Below are positions 1 through 10,900 of a stretch of DNA of 64,000 bases, one piece after another; positions within the stretch are counted from its first letter, which is position 1, and the number at the start of each line of letters is the position of its first letter. The stretch covers positions 1-64,000 of the forward strand of contig CAJNDS010000549.1 of the NCBI GenBank assembly GCA_905221605.1, given 5' to 3'. Below the pieces are notes generated by a model. It was not told the origin of the DNA. It was given only the letters and a program-made list of their open reading frames with translations, and searched no databases. The position numbers and the translations under genes are program-made. This DNA comes from Symbiodinium natans. Lineage: Eukaryota; Sar; Dinophyceae; Suessiales; Symbiodiniaceae.

Positions 1-54
1 GGGCGTATGGGTCTGGGGGACCCTAAACCCCCGCAAGACAGGGAACAGGGCCGA

Positions 55-786
55 CTGTGGTCACTCTTTGGAGCAAAAATTGAACCCAAAATCTTCGGGA
101 CCAGGGCTTGCGATTTGACTCTTCGGAGCAAAAACTGGGCCCCAAATCTTAGGGACCAGGGCTTGCGATGTTACTCTTTGGAGCAAAGATTGAACCCAAA
201 ATCTTAGGGACCAGGGCTTGCGATTTGACCCTTTGGAGCAAAAAGTGGGCCCAAAATCTTAGGGACCATGGCTTGCGATTTGACTCTTTGGAGCAACTGG
301 GCCCAAGATCTTAGGGACCAGGGCTTGCGATGTCACTCTTTTGGGCAAGAAATGAGCCCAAAATCTTAGGGAGCAGGGCTTGCGATTTGACCCTTTGGAG
401 CAAAAACTGTGCCCCAAATCTTAGGGACCAGGGCTTGCGGTTTGACTCTGTGGAGCAAAAATTGAACCCGAAATCTTCGGGACCAGGGCTAGCGATTTGA
501 CTCTTCGGAGCAAGAAATGAGCCCAAAATCTTAAGGACCAGGGCTTGCTTTGGAGCAAAAAACTGAGTCCAAAATCTTAGGGACCAGGGCTTGCGATTTG
601 ACTCTTTGGAGCAAAAACTGGGCCCCAAATAATAGGGGCCAGGGCTTGCGATGTTACTCTTTGGGGCAAGAAATGAGCCCAAAATCTTAGGGACCAGGGC
701 TTGCGATGTTACTCTTTGGGGCAAGAACTGAGCTCAAAATCTTAGGGACCAGGGCTTGCGATGTCACTTTTTGGAGCAAAAACTGT
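55..786. repeat. 55-bp tandem repeat (satellite)
   Basis: A unit containing 'gggaccagggcttgcgat' and 'ctctttggagcaaaaa' recurs at about 55-bp spacing (for example the GGGACC starts at 97, 152, 207 and 262), with point changes and a few shortened units. Open frames of up to about 137 codons on the minus strand are only the repeat translated, because the unit has few stops. I see no gene here. Confidence 0.9.
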
Positions 787-1164
787 GCCCTAGTATTGGG
801 GGGAGGAGGGCTCGTGATTTAGTATTGGGAGGAGGCCCGGGCTCGTAAATTAGTATTGGGGGGAGGCCCGGCTCGTGATTTAGTATTGCGGGAGGGCCGG
901 GCTCGTGATTTAGTATTGGGGGGAGGCCCGGGCTCGTGATTTAGTATTGGGGGGAGGCCCGGCCTCGTAATTTGGAGGCCCGGGCTCGTGATTTAGCCCG
1001 GGCTCGTGATTTAGTATTGGGGGGAGGCCCGGGCTCGTGATTTAGTATTGCGGGAAGGCCCGGGCTCGTAATTTAGTATTGGGGGGAGGCCCGGGCTCGT
1101 GATTTAGTATTGGGGGGAGGCCCGGGCTCGTGGTTTAGTATTGGGGGAGGAGGATGCCCCAGCC

Positions 1165-1960
1165 CCCACCCCCCATTTGGAAATAAATGAATTAATTGAA
1201 TTAATTGAAATAATTGAATTAATTCAATTAATTCAATTAATTCATTTATTTCCAAAGGGTAGGTGGAATTAATTGAATTGATTGAATTGATTGAATTAAT
1301 TGAATTAATTGAATTAATTCAATTATTTCAATTAATTCAATTAATTCAATTAATTCATTTATTTCCAAATGGGGGGGATTCCCCAGCCCCCACCCCCCCC
1401 CCTTTGGAAATAAATGAATTAATTCAATTATTTGAATTACTTGAATTAATTGAATTAATTGAATTAATTGAATTTCAATTAATTCAATTAATTCATTTAT
1501 TTCCAAAGGGGAGGTGGAATTAATTGAATTAATTGAATTAATTCAATTATTTCAATTAATTCAATTAATTCAATTAATTCATTTATTTCCAAAGGGGGGG
1601 GAGGGGTGGGGGCTGGGGAATCCCCCCAGTTGGAAATAATTGAATAAATTGAATTAATTGAATTAATTGAATTAATTGAATTAATTGAATTAATTGAATT
1701 AATTGAATTAATTGAATTAATTGAATTAATTGAATTAATTGAATCAATTCAATTAATTCAATTAATTCAATTAATTCAAGTAATTCAATTAATTCCACCC
1801 CCCCCCCTTTGGAAATAAATGAATTAATTGAATTAATTGAATTAATTCAATTAATTCAATTAATTCAATTAATTCAATTACTTCAATTAATTCATTTATT
1901 TCCAAAGGGGGGGGGTGGGGGCTGGGGAATCCCCCCCATTTGGAAATGAATGAACTAATT
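1165..1960. repeat. AT-rich foldback modules of a 9-bp repeat (left set)
   Basis: Each module starts C-rich, then CATTTGGAAATAAATGAATT, then (TTAATTGAA)n, switches to (TTCAATTAA)n, and ends AATTCATTTATTTCCAAA followed by a G run. The two halves are reverse complements, so each module can fold into a long hairpin. The 9-bp period is a multiple of three and contains no stop in several frames, which gives spurious ELIELIQLIQ-type open frames on both strands. Confidence 0.9.
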
Positions 1961-1974
1961 GAACGAAATTATTT

Positions 1975-2690
1975 AAACTATCGCGGCTCGATTTGGCCAA
2001 ATTTTGACGGGCAGCCTGCGGGCAAAATTTGGCCAAATCGGGCTGCTCTTCGTATGCCATGAGAAATGCGCGGCTCGATTTGGCCAAATTTTGCCCGGAG
2101 GCTGCCCGGCAAAATTTGGCCAAACCGAGCCGCGCATTTCTCAGCGCGTACGACGAGCAGCCCGATTTGGCCAAATTTTGCCCGCAGACTTCCCGGCAAA
2201 ATTTGGCCAAACCGAGCCGCGATAGTTTAAATAATTTCGGGCCCCAAAAAGGCGCGGCTCGATTTGGCCAGATTTTGCCGGGCAGTCTGCGGGCAAAATT
2301 TGGCCAAATCGGGCTGCTCGTCGAACGCGATGAGAAATGCGCGGCTCGATTTGGCCAAAATTTGCCGGGCAGCCTCCGGGCAAAATTTGGCCAAATCGAG
2401 CCGCGCCTTTCTGAAGGCCCGAAATTTTTAAACTATCGCGGCTCGATTTGGCCAAATTTTGCCGGGCAGCTTCCGGGCAAAATTTGGCCAAATCGGGCTG
2501 CCCTTCGTATGCGATGAGAAATGCGTGGCTCGATTTGGCCAAATTTTGCCCGAAGGCTGCCCGGCAAAATTTGGCCAAATCGAGCCGCGATAGTTTAAAT
2601 AATTTCGGGCCTCCAGAAAGGCGCGGCTCGATTTGGCCAAATTTTGCAGGGCAGCCTCCGGGCAAAATTTGGCCAAATCGAGCTGGGGGG
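1975..2690. repeat. TTTGGCCAAA palindrome block
   Basis: About ten copies of hairpin units built on GGCTCGATTTGGCCAAATTT paired with its near reverse complement, joined by short linkers such as TTATTTAAACTATCGCGGCT. Individual units are about 65 bp and self-complementary, and they occur in both orientations. Open frames here (up to 174 codons) are repeat translations, not genes. Confidence 0.85.
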
Positions 2691-2699
2691 GTGGGGTCT

Positions 2700-3300
2700 G
2701 GGGAATCCCCCCCATTTGGAAATAAATGAATTAATTGAATTAATTGAATTAATTGAATTAATTGAATTAATTGAATTAATTAAATTAATTCAATTAATTC
2801 CACCCCCCCTTTGGAAATAAATGAATTGATTGAATTAATTGAATTAATTGAATTAATTTAATTAATTCAATTAATTCAGTTAATTCATTTATTTCCAAAG
2901 GGGGGGGAGGGGTGGGGGCTGGGGAATCCCCCCCATTTGGAAATAAATGAATTAATTGAATTAATTGAATTAATCGAAATAATTCAACTAATTCAATTAA
3001 TTCAATTAATTCATTTATTTCCAAAGGGGAGGTGGAATTAATTGAATTAATTGAATTAAATGAATTAATGGAATTAATTGAATTAATTCAATTAATTCAA
3101 TTAATTCAATTAATTCATTTATTTCCAAAGGGGGGGTTCAATTAATTCAATTAATTCAATTAATTCAATTAATTCAATTAATTCAATTAATTCAATTAAT
3201 TCCACCTCCCCTGTGGAAATAAATGAATTAATTGAATTAATTGAATTGATTCAATTATTTCAATTAATTCAATTAATTCATTTATTTCCAAATGGGGGGT
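2700..3300. repeat. AT-rich foldback modules (right set)
   Basis: Same module type as at 1165-1960: GGAAATAAATGAATT, (TTAATTGAA)n, (TTCAATTAA)n, then AATTCATTTATTTCC, separated by C or G runs. It forms the inner right arm of the large inverted repeat. Confidence 0.9.
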
Positions 3301-3603
3301 GGGGGCTGGGGAATCCTCCTCCCCCCAATACTAAACCACGAGCCCGGGCCTCCCCCCAATACTAAATCACGAGCCCGGGCCTCCCCCCAATACTAAATTA
3401 CGAGCCCGGGCCTTCCCGCAATACTAAATCACGAGCCCGGGCCTCCCCCCAATACTAAATCACGAGCCCGGGCTAAATCACGAGCCCGGCCTCCAAATTA
3501 CGAGGCCGGGCCCCCCCAATACTAAATCACGAGCCCGGGCCTCCCCCCAATACTAAATCACGAGCCCGGGCCTCCCCGCAATACTAATTTACGAGCCCGG
3601 AAT

Positions 3604-4217
3604 GGTGCCCCCCCCCATTTGGAATTAATTGAATTAACTGAATTAATTGAATTAATTGAATTAATTGAATTAATTGAATTAATTGAATTAATTGAATTAA
3701 TTCAATTAATTCACCCCCCATTTGGAATTAATTGAATTAATTGAATTAATTCAATTAATTCCATTAATTCAATTAATTCCATCAATTCATTTAATTCAAT
3801 TAATTCCAAAAGGGGGGGGGGGTGAATTAATTCAATTAATTCAATTATTTCCAAATGGTGCCCCCCCGCCCCCCCCGCCCCCAGCCCCGAGCCCCCCACC
3901 CCCCCATTTGGAATTAATTGAATTAATTGAATTAATTGAATTAATTGAATTAATTGAATTAATTGAATTAATTGAATTAATTGAATTAACTGAATTAATT
4001 GAATTAATTCAACTAATTCACCCCTCATTTGGAATTAATTGAATTAATTCAATTAATTCAATTAATTCCATTAATTCAATTAATTCCATTAATTCATTTA
4101 ATTCAATTAATTCCAAAAGGGGGGGGTGAATTAATTGAATTTATTCAATTAATTCAATTAATTCAACCTCCCCAAGTGTAAATAAATGAATTAATTGAAT
4201 TAATTGAATTAAATTCT
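3604..4217. repeat. further foldback modules outside the palindrome
   Basis: Shorter versions of the foldback module, using CATTTGGAATTAATTGAATT instead of the longer GGAAATAAATG end, with poly-C/poly-G between them (for example 3850-3905). They extend the satellite beyond the right arm and have no mirror on the left side of 787. Confidence 0.85.
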
Positions 4218-4241
4218 GTCTTGGCAACCCTACAGAACCTA

Positions 4242-4344
4242 AAATAGGGTCTATTTGGAAGTTGTCTCTTGTAAATAAGTATACGTTTTGGGGCCTGATT
4301 TCCTCTTCAAAACACGAGTCTCAGCTTCCAAATAGACCCTATTT
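4242..4344. repeat. short inverted repeat, MITE-like
   Basis: A 20-bp arm AAATAGGGTCTATTTGGAAG at 4242-4261 has an exact reverse complement at 4325-4344, enclosing 63 bp of unrelated sequence. It marks the change from AT-rich foldback DNA to the G-rich block. No open frame. Confidence 0.85.
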
Positions 4345-4358
4345 AAGCTGCACACGGG

Positions 4359-4606
4359 GGGGGGGGGGGGGGGGGGTAGGTGGGGGTAGGGGGGGGTAGG
4401 GGGGGGGTATAGGGGGGTAGGGGGGGGCGGGGGGTGGGTGGGGGTAGGGGGGGGTAGGGGGGGGGTAGGGGGGGGGGAGGGGGGGGTTATGGGGGGGGTG
4501 GGGGGGGGGTAGGGGGGGGTGGGTGGGGGGTAGGGGGGGGGTAGGGGGGGGGTAGGGGGGGGGTAGGGGGGGGGTAGGGGGGGTAGGGGGGGGGGGGTGA
4601 GGGGGG
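4359..4606 (+). repeat. extreme G-rich strand (GGGGTAGGGG runs)
   Basis: About 250 bp almost entirely of G runs of 5-20 separated by TA, T or A, with hardly any C on the + strand. It passes directly into the first TTTAGGG array. Strand asymmetry of this kind can form G-quadruplexes; that is inference. Exact run lengths may be assembly-sensitive. Confidence 0.9.
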
Positions 4607-4733
4607 TTTTAGGGTTTAGGGTTTAGGGTTTAGGGTTTAGGGTTTAGGGTTTAGGGTTTAGGGTTTAGGGTTTAGGGTTTAGGGTTTAGGGTTTAGGGTT
4701 TAGGGTTTAGGGTTTAGGGTTTAGGGTTTAGGG
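4607..4733 (+). repeat. TTTAGGG array (about 18 units)
   Basis: A nearly perfect telomere-type heptamer array, followed to about 4870 by degenerate forms (TTTGGGG, TTTAAGGG, TTAGGGTTTT). It lies just upstream of the first recognisable lactonase exon at 4960. Confidence 0.95.
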
Positions 4734-4959
4734 TTTGGGGTTTGGGGTTTGGGTTTTAGGGTTTAAGGGTTTAAGGGTTCAAGGGTTTAGGGTTTAGGGT
4801 TTTAGGGTTTAGGGTTTAGGGTTTAGGGGGTTACGGGGGTTTCGGGGGTTGAGGGTTTTTGGGGCTTAGGGTCTTAGGGTTTTGGGGCTTTCAGGGTTTT
4901 AGGGTTTTATGGGGTTCGTGGTATTCTGGTTGTAGGGGTCAGGGCTTTCGGCTGTTCAG

Positions 4960-7900
4960 GTGTTTGCAGCGTCTGTTGGGAAGGAGGTTAGGGTTTTGGG
5001 AGCTTCTGAGGGTCTAGAGATTTTAGGTTCAGGTTTTGCTGAGGTGCTCTACGGTTTTCAGGAGCTTACCACAATTTCCCCAAGCCTTTGGGTATCGACT
5101 GCAGGGCCTTCTTGGCTTCGAGATGTTTGGGAAGAGGGTTTAGGTTTAGGGTTTAGGGACAAACCCTTTAGGCCCTAAACCCTCAACCCACACCCCCCCC
5201 CCCCTAACCGCCCCTCCAACCCCCCTCAACAACGGAAGGCCCCAACCTCAAACACCCGAACCCAGAAAGCTCTCAGGGCCTAAGCCCCAAAGCTTAAACC
5301 TTCGTTTGTCTTTTGGCCAGGGCATCACGGTGTTTCAGCGGACCCCCGGGCGCCACGGCTGAAATGGAGTTGAGAATTTAGGGTTTCAAATCAGGGCCTA
5401 TACCCTAAAACCCTAGAACCCTCAAACCTTAAGCGCCAAAAGCCTAAACCTTAAGCCCTGAATCCCTAAACCTTAAACCTTTAAACTGCCCCAAACTCGG
5501 GGCGCAAGACAGAGTGGGGAGATCCCCAGTGTGGCATGCTTCTCAAGGGTTTCTTCCGTGGCAAAGGCCTGCCCTTGTTGTTTCCCCCTACGCCCTAAAC
5601 CTTGAATCCCAAACCCTAAACCCTAAACCCTAAACCCTAAACCCTAAACCCTAAACCCTAAACCCTCAACCCTCAACCCTAAACCCTAAACCCTAACAGA
5701 AAGGATCGTAAGCCCTGGAGTGACGATAGGGTCAGCCCCTATCCTGTGCCAAGGCGCTAACCCCCCCTCAACCATCTACTGCAAGCTTCTACACTCGCCC
5801 TAATTCAGCGTTTTGGGAAAAGGGTTCAGATTTTAGGGCTTAGGGTCAGAATTTAGGATTTAGGGTTTAGGGCTTCCTTAAGAACCCTCAATTCAGCCCC
5901 CCGCCTCTCTCTGCATCTGAGGACTGCCGAGGAGTTTGGGACCCTTACTCCCGTCTGGAGTGCCTCGGCCGCGCCGGAGCGAAAGGGGGGGGTGGAGATC
6001 ATGCTTCGGGGTTTCGTTTTTTGGGGTTAGGCCCTTGGGTTTAGGATCATTTAGGGTATGGGGTTTCGGCTTTAGGTGTCTAAATTTGGGAGACCTTATA
6101 GGCCTTCTGAGAGGCCTTATAGGCCAGGGTTTATACCGGTTTCAAGGCTTCTTCCGAAACTCCTCGAATCTTTCCAACTTTCCCGGGACCTGAACCCTGA
6201 ATTAGCGTGCAAGTAAACTCCAACCCAACAGGGCTCAGGGTGTCTTTCAGGTTCAAGATTCAGGATTGGGTACCGAAAGGAACCCTTAGCTTTTGTGCTT
6301 TTTTGAAGGGGTAGGATTTAGGGTTCAGTGTGTGTATCAGTGTACGCGTGCGCGAAGAGTGCGCCTTTTCTTTGCCATGTCTCACGCTCGTGTAGCTTAG
6401 ACACTATTCTCCCTTTTAGGGTTTAGGGTTTTAGCAAGGCGGGCCTTGAAAGGCTGCAGCAGAGGCCGGAGGAGTGGAGGGGGGGAGGGGCCAGAGAGAG
6501 ACCTGGAGACGCCCTCATGGCGGGGAGACGCAAGATTCACCTAGCGAAAACACAAGAAGCAGGTTTAAATGTTGAGAGGTCCACTTAGTAGCTGAGTGGG
6601 TACACTTTACACTTTTTGGGATACTCTAACCCCCGATAGAACTGAAAGTGCACACTTTCTTGGGGCTTATGAACTCAGCAACTAGGTCCACAACACAAAG
6701 AGGGTGTTTCAGGAGAGGCCCCAGGAGGGTGCCAGCGGGTCCCAGAAAGCGTCAGGACGGTCGGTCCCAGAAAACTCATAACCAGGCCCCGTTCGACACG
6801 CGTTATGGCAGAGCCCTGTCCGAGCAGGTGTATAGGCAGCTCTCGCCAGTTTAATTAGGGTTTAGGGTTTAGGTTTAGGGTGTAGGGTTTGGGGTTTAGG
6901 GTTTCACTGGGGGGCAGTATAGACTTATCACCGGCGGTTGCTCACCTTTGTAACCCCCAGAAGCCCGAAACCCCTTTGCCTTGGATTGCTATAGAGGTTG
7001 AGCGAGTTCTCCAAATTATCGTCCCTTTTGGGGTCCTTGCTATAAGGCGGCCTTTTGTATTAGGTACTCAGAGCGGGACCCTAGAACTCACCGTTTAGGG
7101 TTTAGGATTTAGGGGTTTGGGATTTGGGGTTTAGGGTTTAGGGGTGTTCGGTGTTTCGGTGTAATTAGGTTGGGGCCTGGACTTTTTTCCGGGCTAGCCT
7201 GACATTCACATTCTTCAATAACGGAGGGGGGGGGGGGGGGGGTGGAGGGAACCATCAATGATTACACCTCCGTCTTTAAATCGGGGTCTCGGATGCCAAC
7301 CCTAAAGATCAAAAAGCCCGAAAGCCCAAAAGGGTTAGACTGAGCCCTGAAGCCGTTTCACCTGAGGTCCGCAAAACATCCTCTCAACCCTAAGCCCTCA
7401 GCCCTAAGCCCTAAACCCTAAACCCTAACCCCGAAAACCACACAACGTCACGAGGCTGCACTGACTTCCCGAGCCCAACCTACATGTGCCTGGGACTGAA
7501 CGCCCCCAAGCCCTAAACCCTAAGCCCTAAACCCTAAACCCTAAACCTCAATCCCTAAACCGTGCATAGAACCCTAAAGACCCTACGTCCTCAGACGGAG
7601 ACTTCGGACCTAGTCACCATGGCACCTCTATGATTTTAGCTGGTTTGGACTGGGATGTATGTAGGGTTTCAGGTTAGGGCTTAGGTTCCACGACCTGAAC
7701 CCTAAACCCTAAAATGCAGGGTTTAGGGTTCAGGGTGCAGCATGCAGGATGTCCATGACACAGGTGTGGGATTGAGGAATGGCAAAGCCACTATAGGCCG
7801 ATAGCGGCTTTGCAGTCAAGGTTATTCAGAAAATAATTTAAGTTTAATTGTTTGTTGGGTATTTTTATTTTCATTTTGCTAATTATCTTCTATTTTTATA

Positions 7901-10900
7901 CAGACTTTGAAATCACCCTAATAAACCCTGAACCCCAAGCTCTAAACAGAGGTGTCTCTTGACAAGGTACTCCAGACATTGGTGTGCCTGGCAAGTAGAC
8001 CTTTAAGCCTTATACCTTACACCACCCAAAGATCCAGACCCTTCACCGCAAACCCTTCTACCGAGGTGTGTCAACCGCGCGCACACCCGAATCTACGCCG
8101 TTTCAGAGGCGTGGTGCTCTCCTTTGCGAAGCTCCTTTTGTTGGTTGTTTTCTGTTGGTTGTTGGTTCTTGTCCAGTCACCAATGCACGTTGCCCCACAG
8201 TGACTGGAGAGAACGACAGATCCATCTGTCTGCCCAGCGTCGGGTGAGATATCACGTTTCCGTCCCGTTGAGTATTTCTTGTCCCCGCTCCTGATGTGGA
8301 TCTCTTGGCTCCTACCCCCCACCCCCGGGCCCACCCCCGCCCCCTTTTTTAGGCCCCTCCTGCCGGCGACTCTGACCCTTAAGCAGCTGCCCAGCGAAAT
8401 TCGGTAGCATATGCAAAAAAGTTTGGTAATAATGATGTTGTTAAATGTGAAGTTGATTCGAATAAAGGAACAATTGCATTTTGCAGGAATGGTAAGTCGC
8501 AAGGTACGGCGTTTAAAAACGTGAAAGCAGCTGTGAAACCGGCTGTCAGTTTGACTGGTAAAGGGACATGTGTAAGGGTTGGAAATGTGCAATAATTTGA
8601 TATGATATAATTTGATATAGTTTTATGAGATCTTTGAACGAAGCAGAAAGAGAATACATTAAGATAATATCAGTGTACTAGTATGATGATATAAAACAAT
8701 GATAGAATGAGAGTATTTTTAATTGATTTGGTTTGGCGTTTGCTTTATGTTTATGCTTTGGTTTTGTGTTTGTTTTTGTTTGGCGAGAAAAGTTCCCAAA
8801 TTTTGAGAAAGAACGTACGTGTATCTATCAAATCAAACGAAAAACTGTATTCAAAACGATGGTATACAAAATTGAAAACGCGACAAGAGGCACAAAACAT
8901 AACTACAATTGAACCCATGCGAGCGAACAACAACCAAAATTGTTTGTTTTTGAACCCAGTTCAGCCCTACAAGCCCTGTATAGAAGCCTTTTCAGATGCT
9001 ACAAACCCCGAAAGCCCTAAACCCTTAACACAACCTCCCTACCATGTCCTTTCCTCGAGGTCGATGCCGACTCGACAGTATCGGCCTACGCGTTCGATGT
9101 GCTTTGGCAGCCTTGGGCAACAAGAGAAGCCTAAACCCTGAACCCTCAACCGCAGGCCTAAACCCTAAACCCTAAACCCTAAACCCTGAGGCTTCGTCGG
9201 GCAAGATGAAGCTGCTGAACAGCATGGAGACTGGCGGCGCAGTCGCCTGCCATGACGCTTGAGCCGCACTAGGCTCACAACACTTATCAGAAGCAGGAGC
9301 CGTACAGTATTCGCATATGATATGATTGTTAGTACTCAGAATATTTTCTTACATTGGTGAAGTCATTAAACCAGCGCTGTTCCAGGGTGGTAAATTCTTT
9401 CTCTTGGTTATGGTCGCCAGTCTTGGTACTGATTGGGTTTTCGTAGAGTAGTGGTGGTAGTAGCAGAATGAAGAAGGAAGAAGTAGCCTCACAGGTGATT
9501 AGTGCTTGAGCTGGTGCTGGCAGTTGGCGTAACTTCATCATCATCATCATCACCATCAGGAACTTTTTTTCATCATCACTTTCAGGTTTAGCAATACCAC
9601 TCTGTGTGTGTGTGTGTGTGTCTGTGTGTGAGTGTGTGTCTGTGTGTCTGTGTTTGTGTGTCGGTGTCTGTGTGTTTTGTTGTTGCTCTTCAGCCATGTG
9701 CCCCGCATGCGCGCCATTCCTAGTATACGCCGTTCTATTTCTTTGACATTTGCGGGACTTGCCCCTCGGCTCATGTCATGTACTTCCAGTGGTTGTTTTG
9801 GTCTTTGGTTTCATTAACCAATTATAGCTGTACTTCTAGCTGTTCTTTTAACCGATTTTAACCGTATTAGGGCACTTAAGGGGCTCAGACGTGGCTTATA
9901 AGTACAGTTACAATTGGTTAGCAAGTGCCATGAATCTCCAAGTAGGGTTTAGGGCTTGCCTTCGCCCTGGGTTCTACGCGCCCTAAGCCCCACACTATAA
10001 ACCTCTGGAACGCATCAATAAACAGGCGGCCTCTGTGCCCTTGAATAAGTTTAGGGTTTGGGGGTTCGGGTTTAGGGTTTAGGGTTTAGGGTTTAGGGTT
10101 TAGGGTTTAGGGTTTAGGGTTTAGGGTTTAGGGTTTAGGGTTTAGGGTTTAGGGTTTAGGGTTCTTCGAAACTAAGGAGGGTGTCTTTTTGGGGTCCTGA
10201 TTATAAGGATCCGATTATTTTGGGATCTATATGGGGGGGGGTCAGGGTTTTGGGTTTTGAGTATTTTTTCATAGGGCCACGAAAGTTTTTTGCTTCGCCT
10301 TGCAGCAGAAGATGAGGTCTCTTTGTCGCGTGCCTTTGCTGATCTATGTGATCAGTTCTCAAGGTTAATTATGCTTCCCTTTTTGAGAGGCCTTGTGATT
10401 CCAGGGCACAGATCATTCTGAGTCTTTGGTTTGTCACGGACCCTAGACCCCAAACCCTAAATCCCCAAAAAACTCAAACCCGCGGAAGTATGATCTCTAC
10501 AACCCCTTTCGCTCCGGCGCAGCCGAGGCACTCCAGAGTAAGGGTCCCAAACTGCTTGGCAGTCCAATGCAGAGCAACCCTAAACCCTAAACCCTAAACC
10601 CTAAACCCTAAACCCTAAACCCTAAACCCTAAACCCTAAACCCTAAACGGATGGAACCCATGAGGTTTTGGGCTCGGGGCTTTGAGGTTGGTGTGCGGCT
10701 CAGGGTTTTAGGGTTTAGGGTTTAGGGTTTAGGGTTTAGGGTTTAGGGTTTAGGGTTTAGGGTTTAGGGTTTAGGGTTTGATGGCGTTTGATGGCGTTTG
10801 GGGGGGGTGTAGGCTTTGTAGCTTTGCCTCCAATTGGCTTGGGGACTTGGGCTTTGTGGGTCAAGGTGCTAAGGCTCAAGCTTTAGTTCTACATCCCAAG

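Larger units (their letters stand above)
787..3603. repeat. large inverted repeat with nested satellite modules
   Basis: The left arm (about 787-1230) has a roughly 32-bp GC-rich unit (gtattggggggaggcccggg followed by ctcgtgattta), then a G/C block, then AT-rich hairpin repeats. The right arm (about 3240-3603) is the reverse complement in the opposite order. Irregular features match across the arms: the shortened unit near 980-1000 on the left is mirrored near 3465-3490 on the right. This points to one palindromic duplication rather than two independent arrays. The centre is near 2235. Between the arms lie AT-rich foldback modules (about 1165-1960 and 2700-3300) and a TTTGGCCAAA hairpin block (about 1975-2690). 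Confidence 0.85.

Noticed and set aside
311-724. 137-codon minus-strand ORF
   Set aside because: It consists only of the 55-bp tandem repeat.
1896-2729. Overlapping open frames up to 174 codons with KFGQIEPR / DLAKFCP repeats
   Set aside because: They are translations of TTTGGCCAAA hairpin units in both directions; no start context or homology.
1073-4042. Open frames of 60-106 codons reading ELIELI/QLIQLI on both strands
   Set aside because: They are translations of the 9-bp hairpin satellite, open because the period is a multiple of three and stop-free.
8071-8592. 173-codon minus-strand ORF
   Set aside because: It is antisense to a lactonase exon (8066-8108) and to the SPRY-like frame; the + strand frames carry recognisable motifs.
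8707-9141. 144-codon + strand ORF with a hydrophobic start
   Set aside because: It overlaps the lactonase exon 9060-9098 in a different frame and runs into heptamer repeats; composition is that of AT-rich intron.
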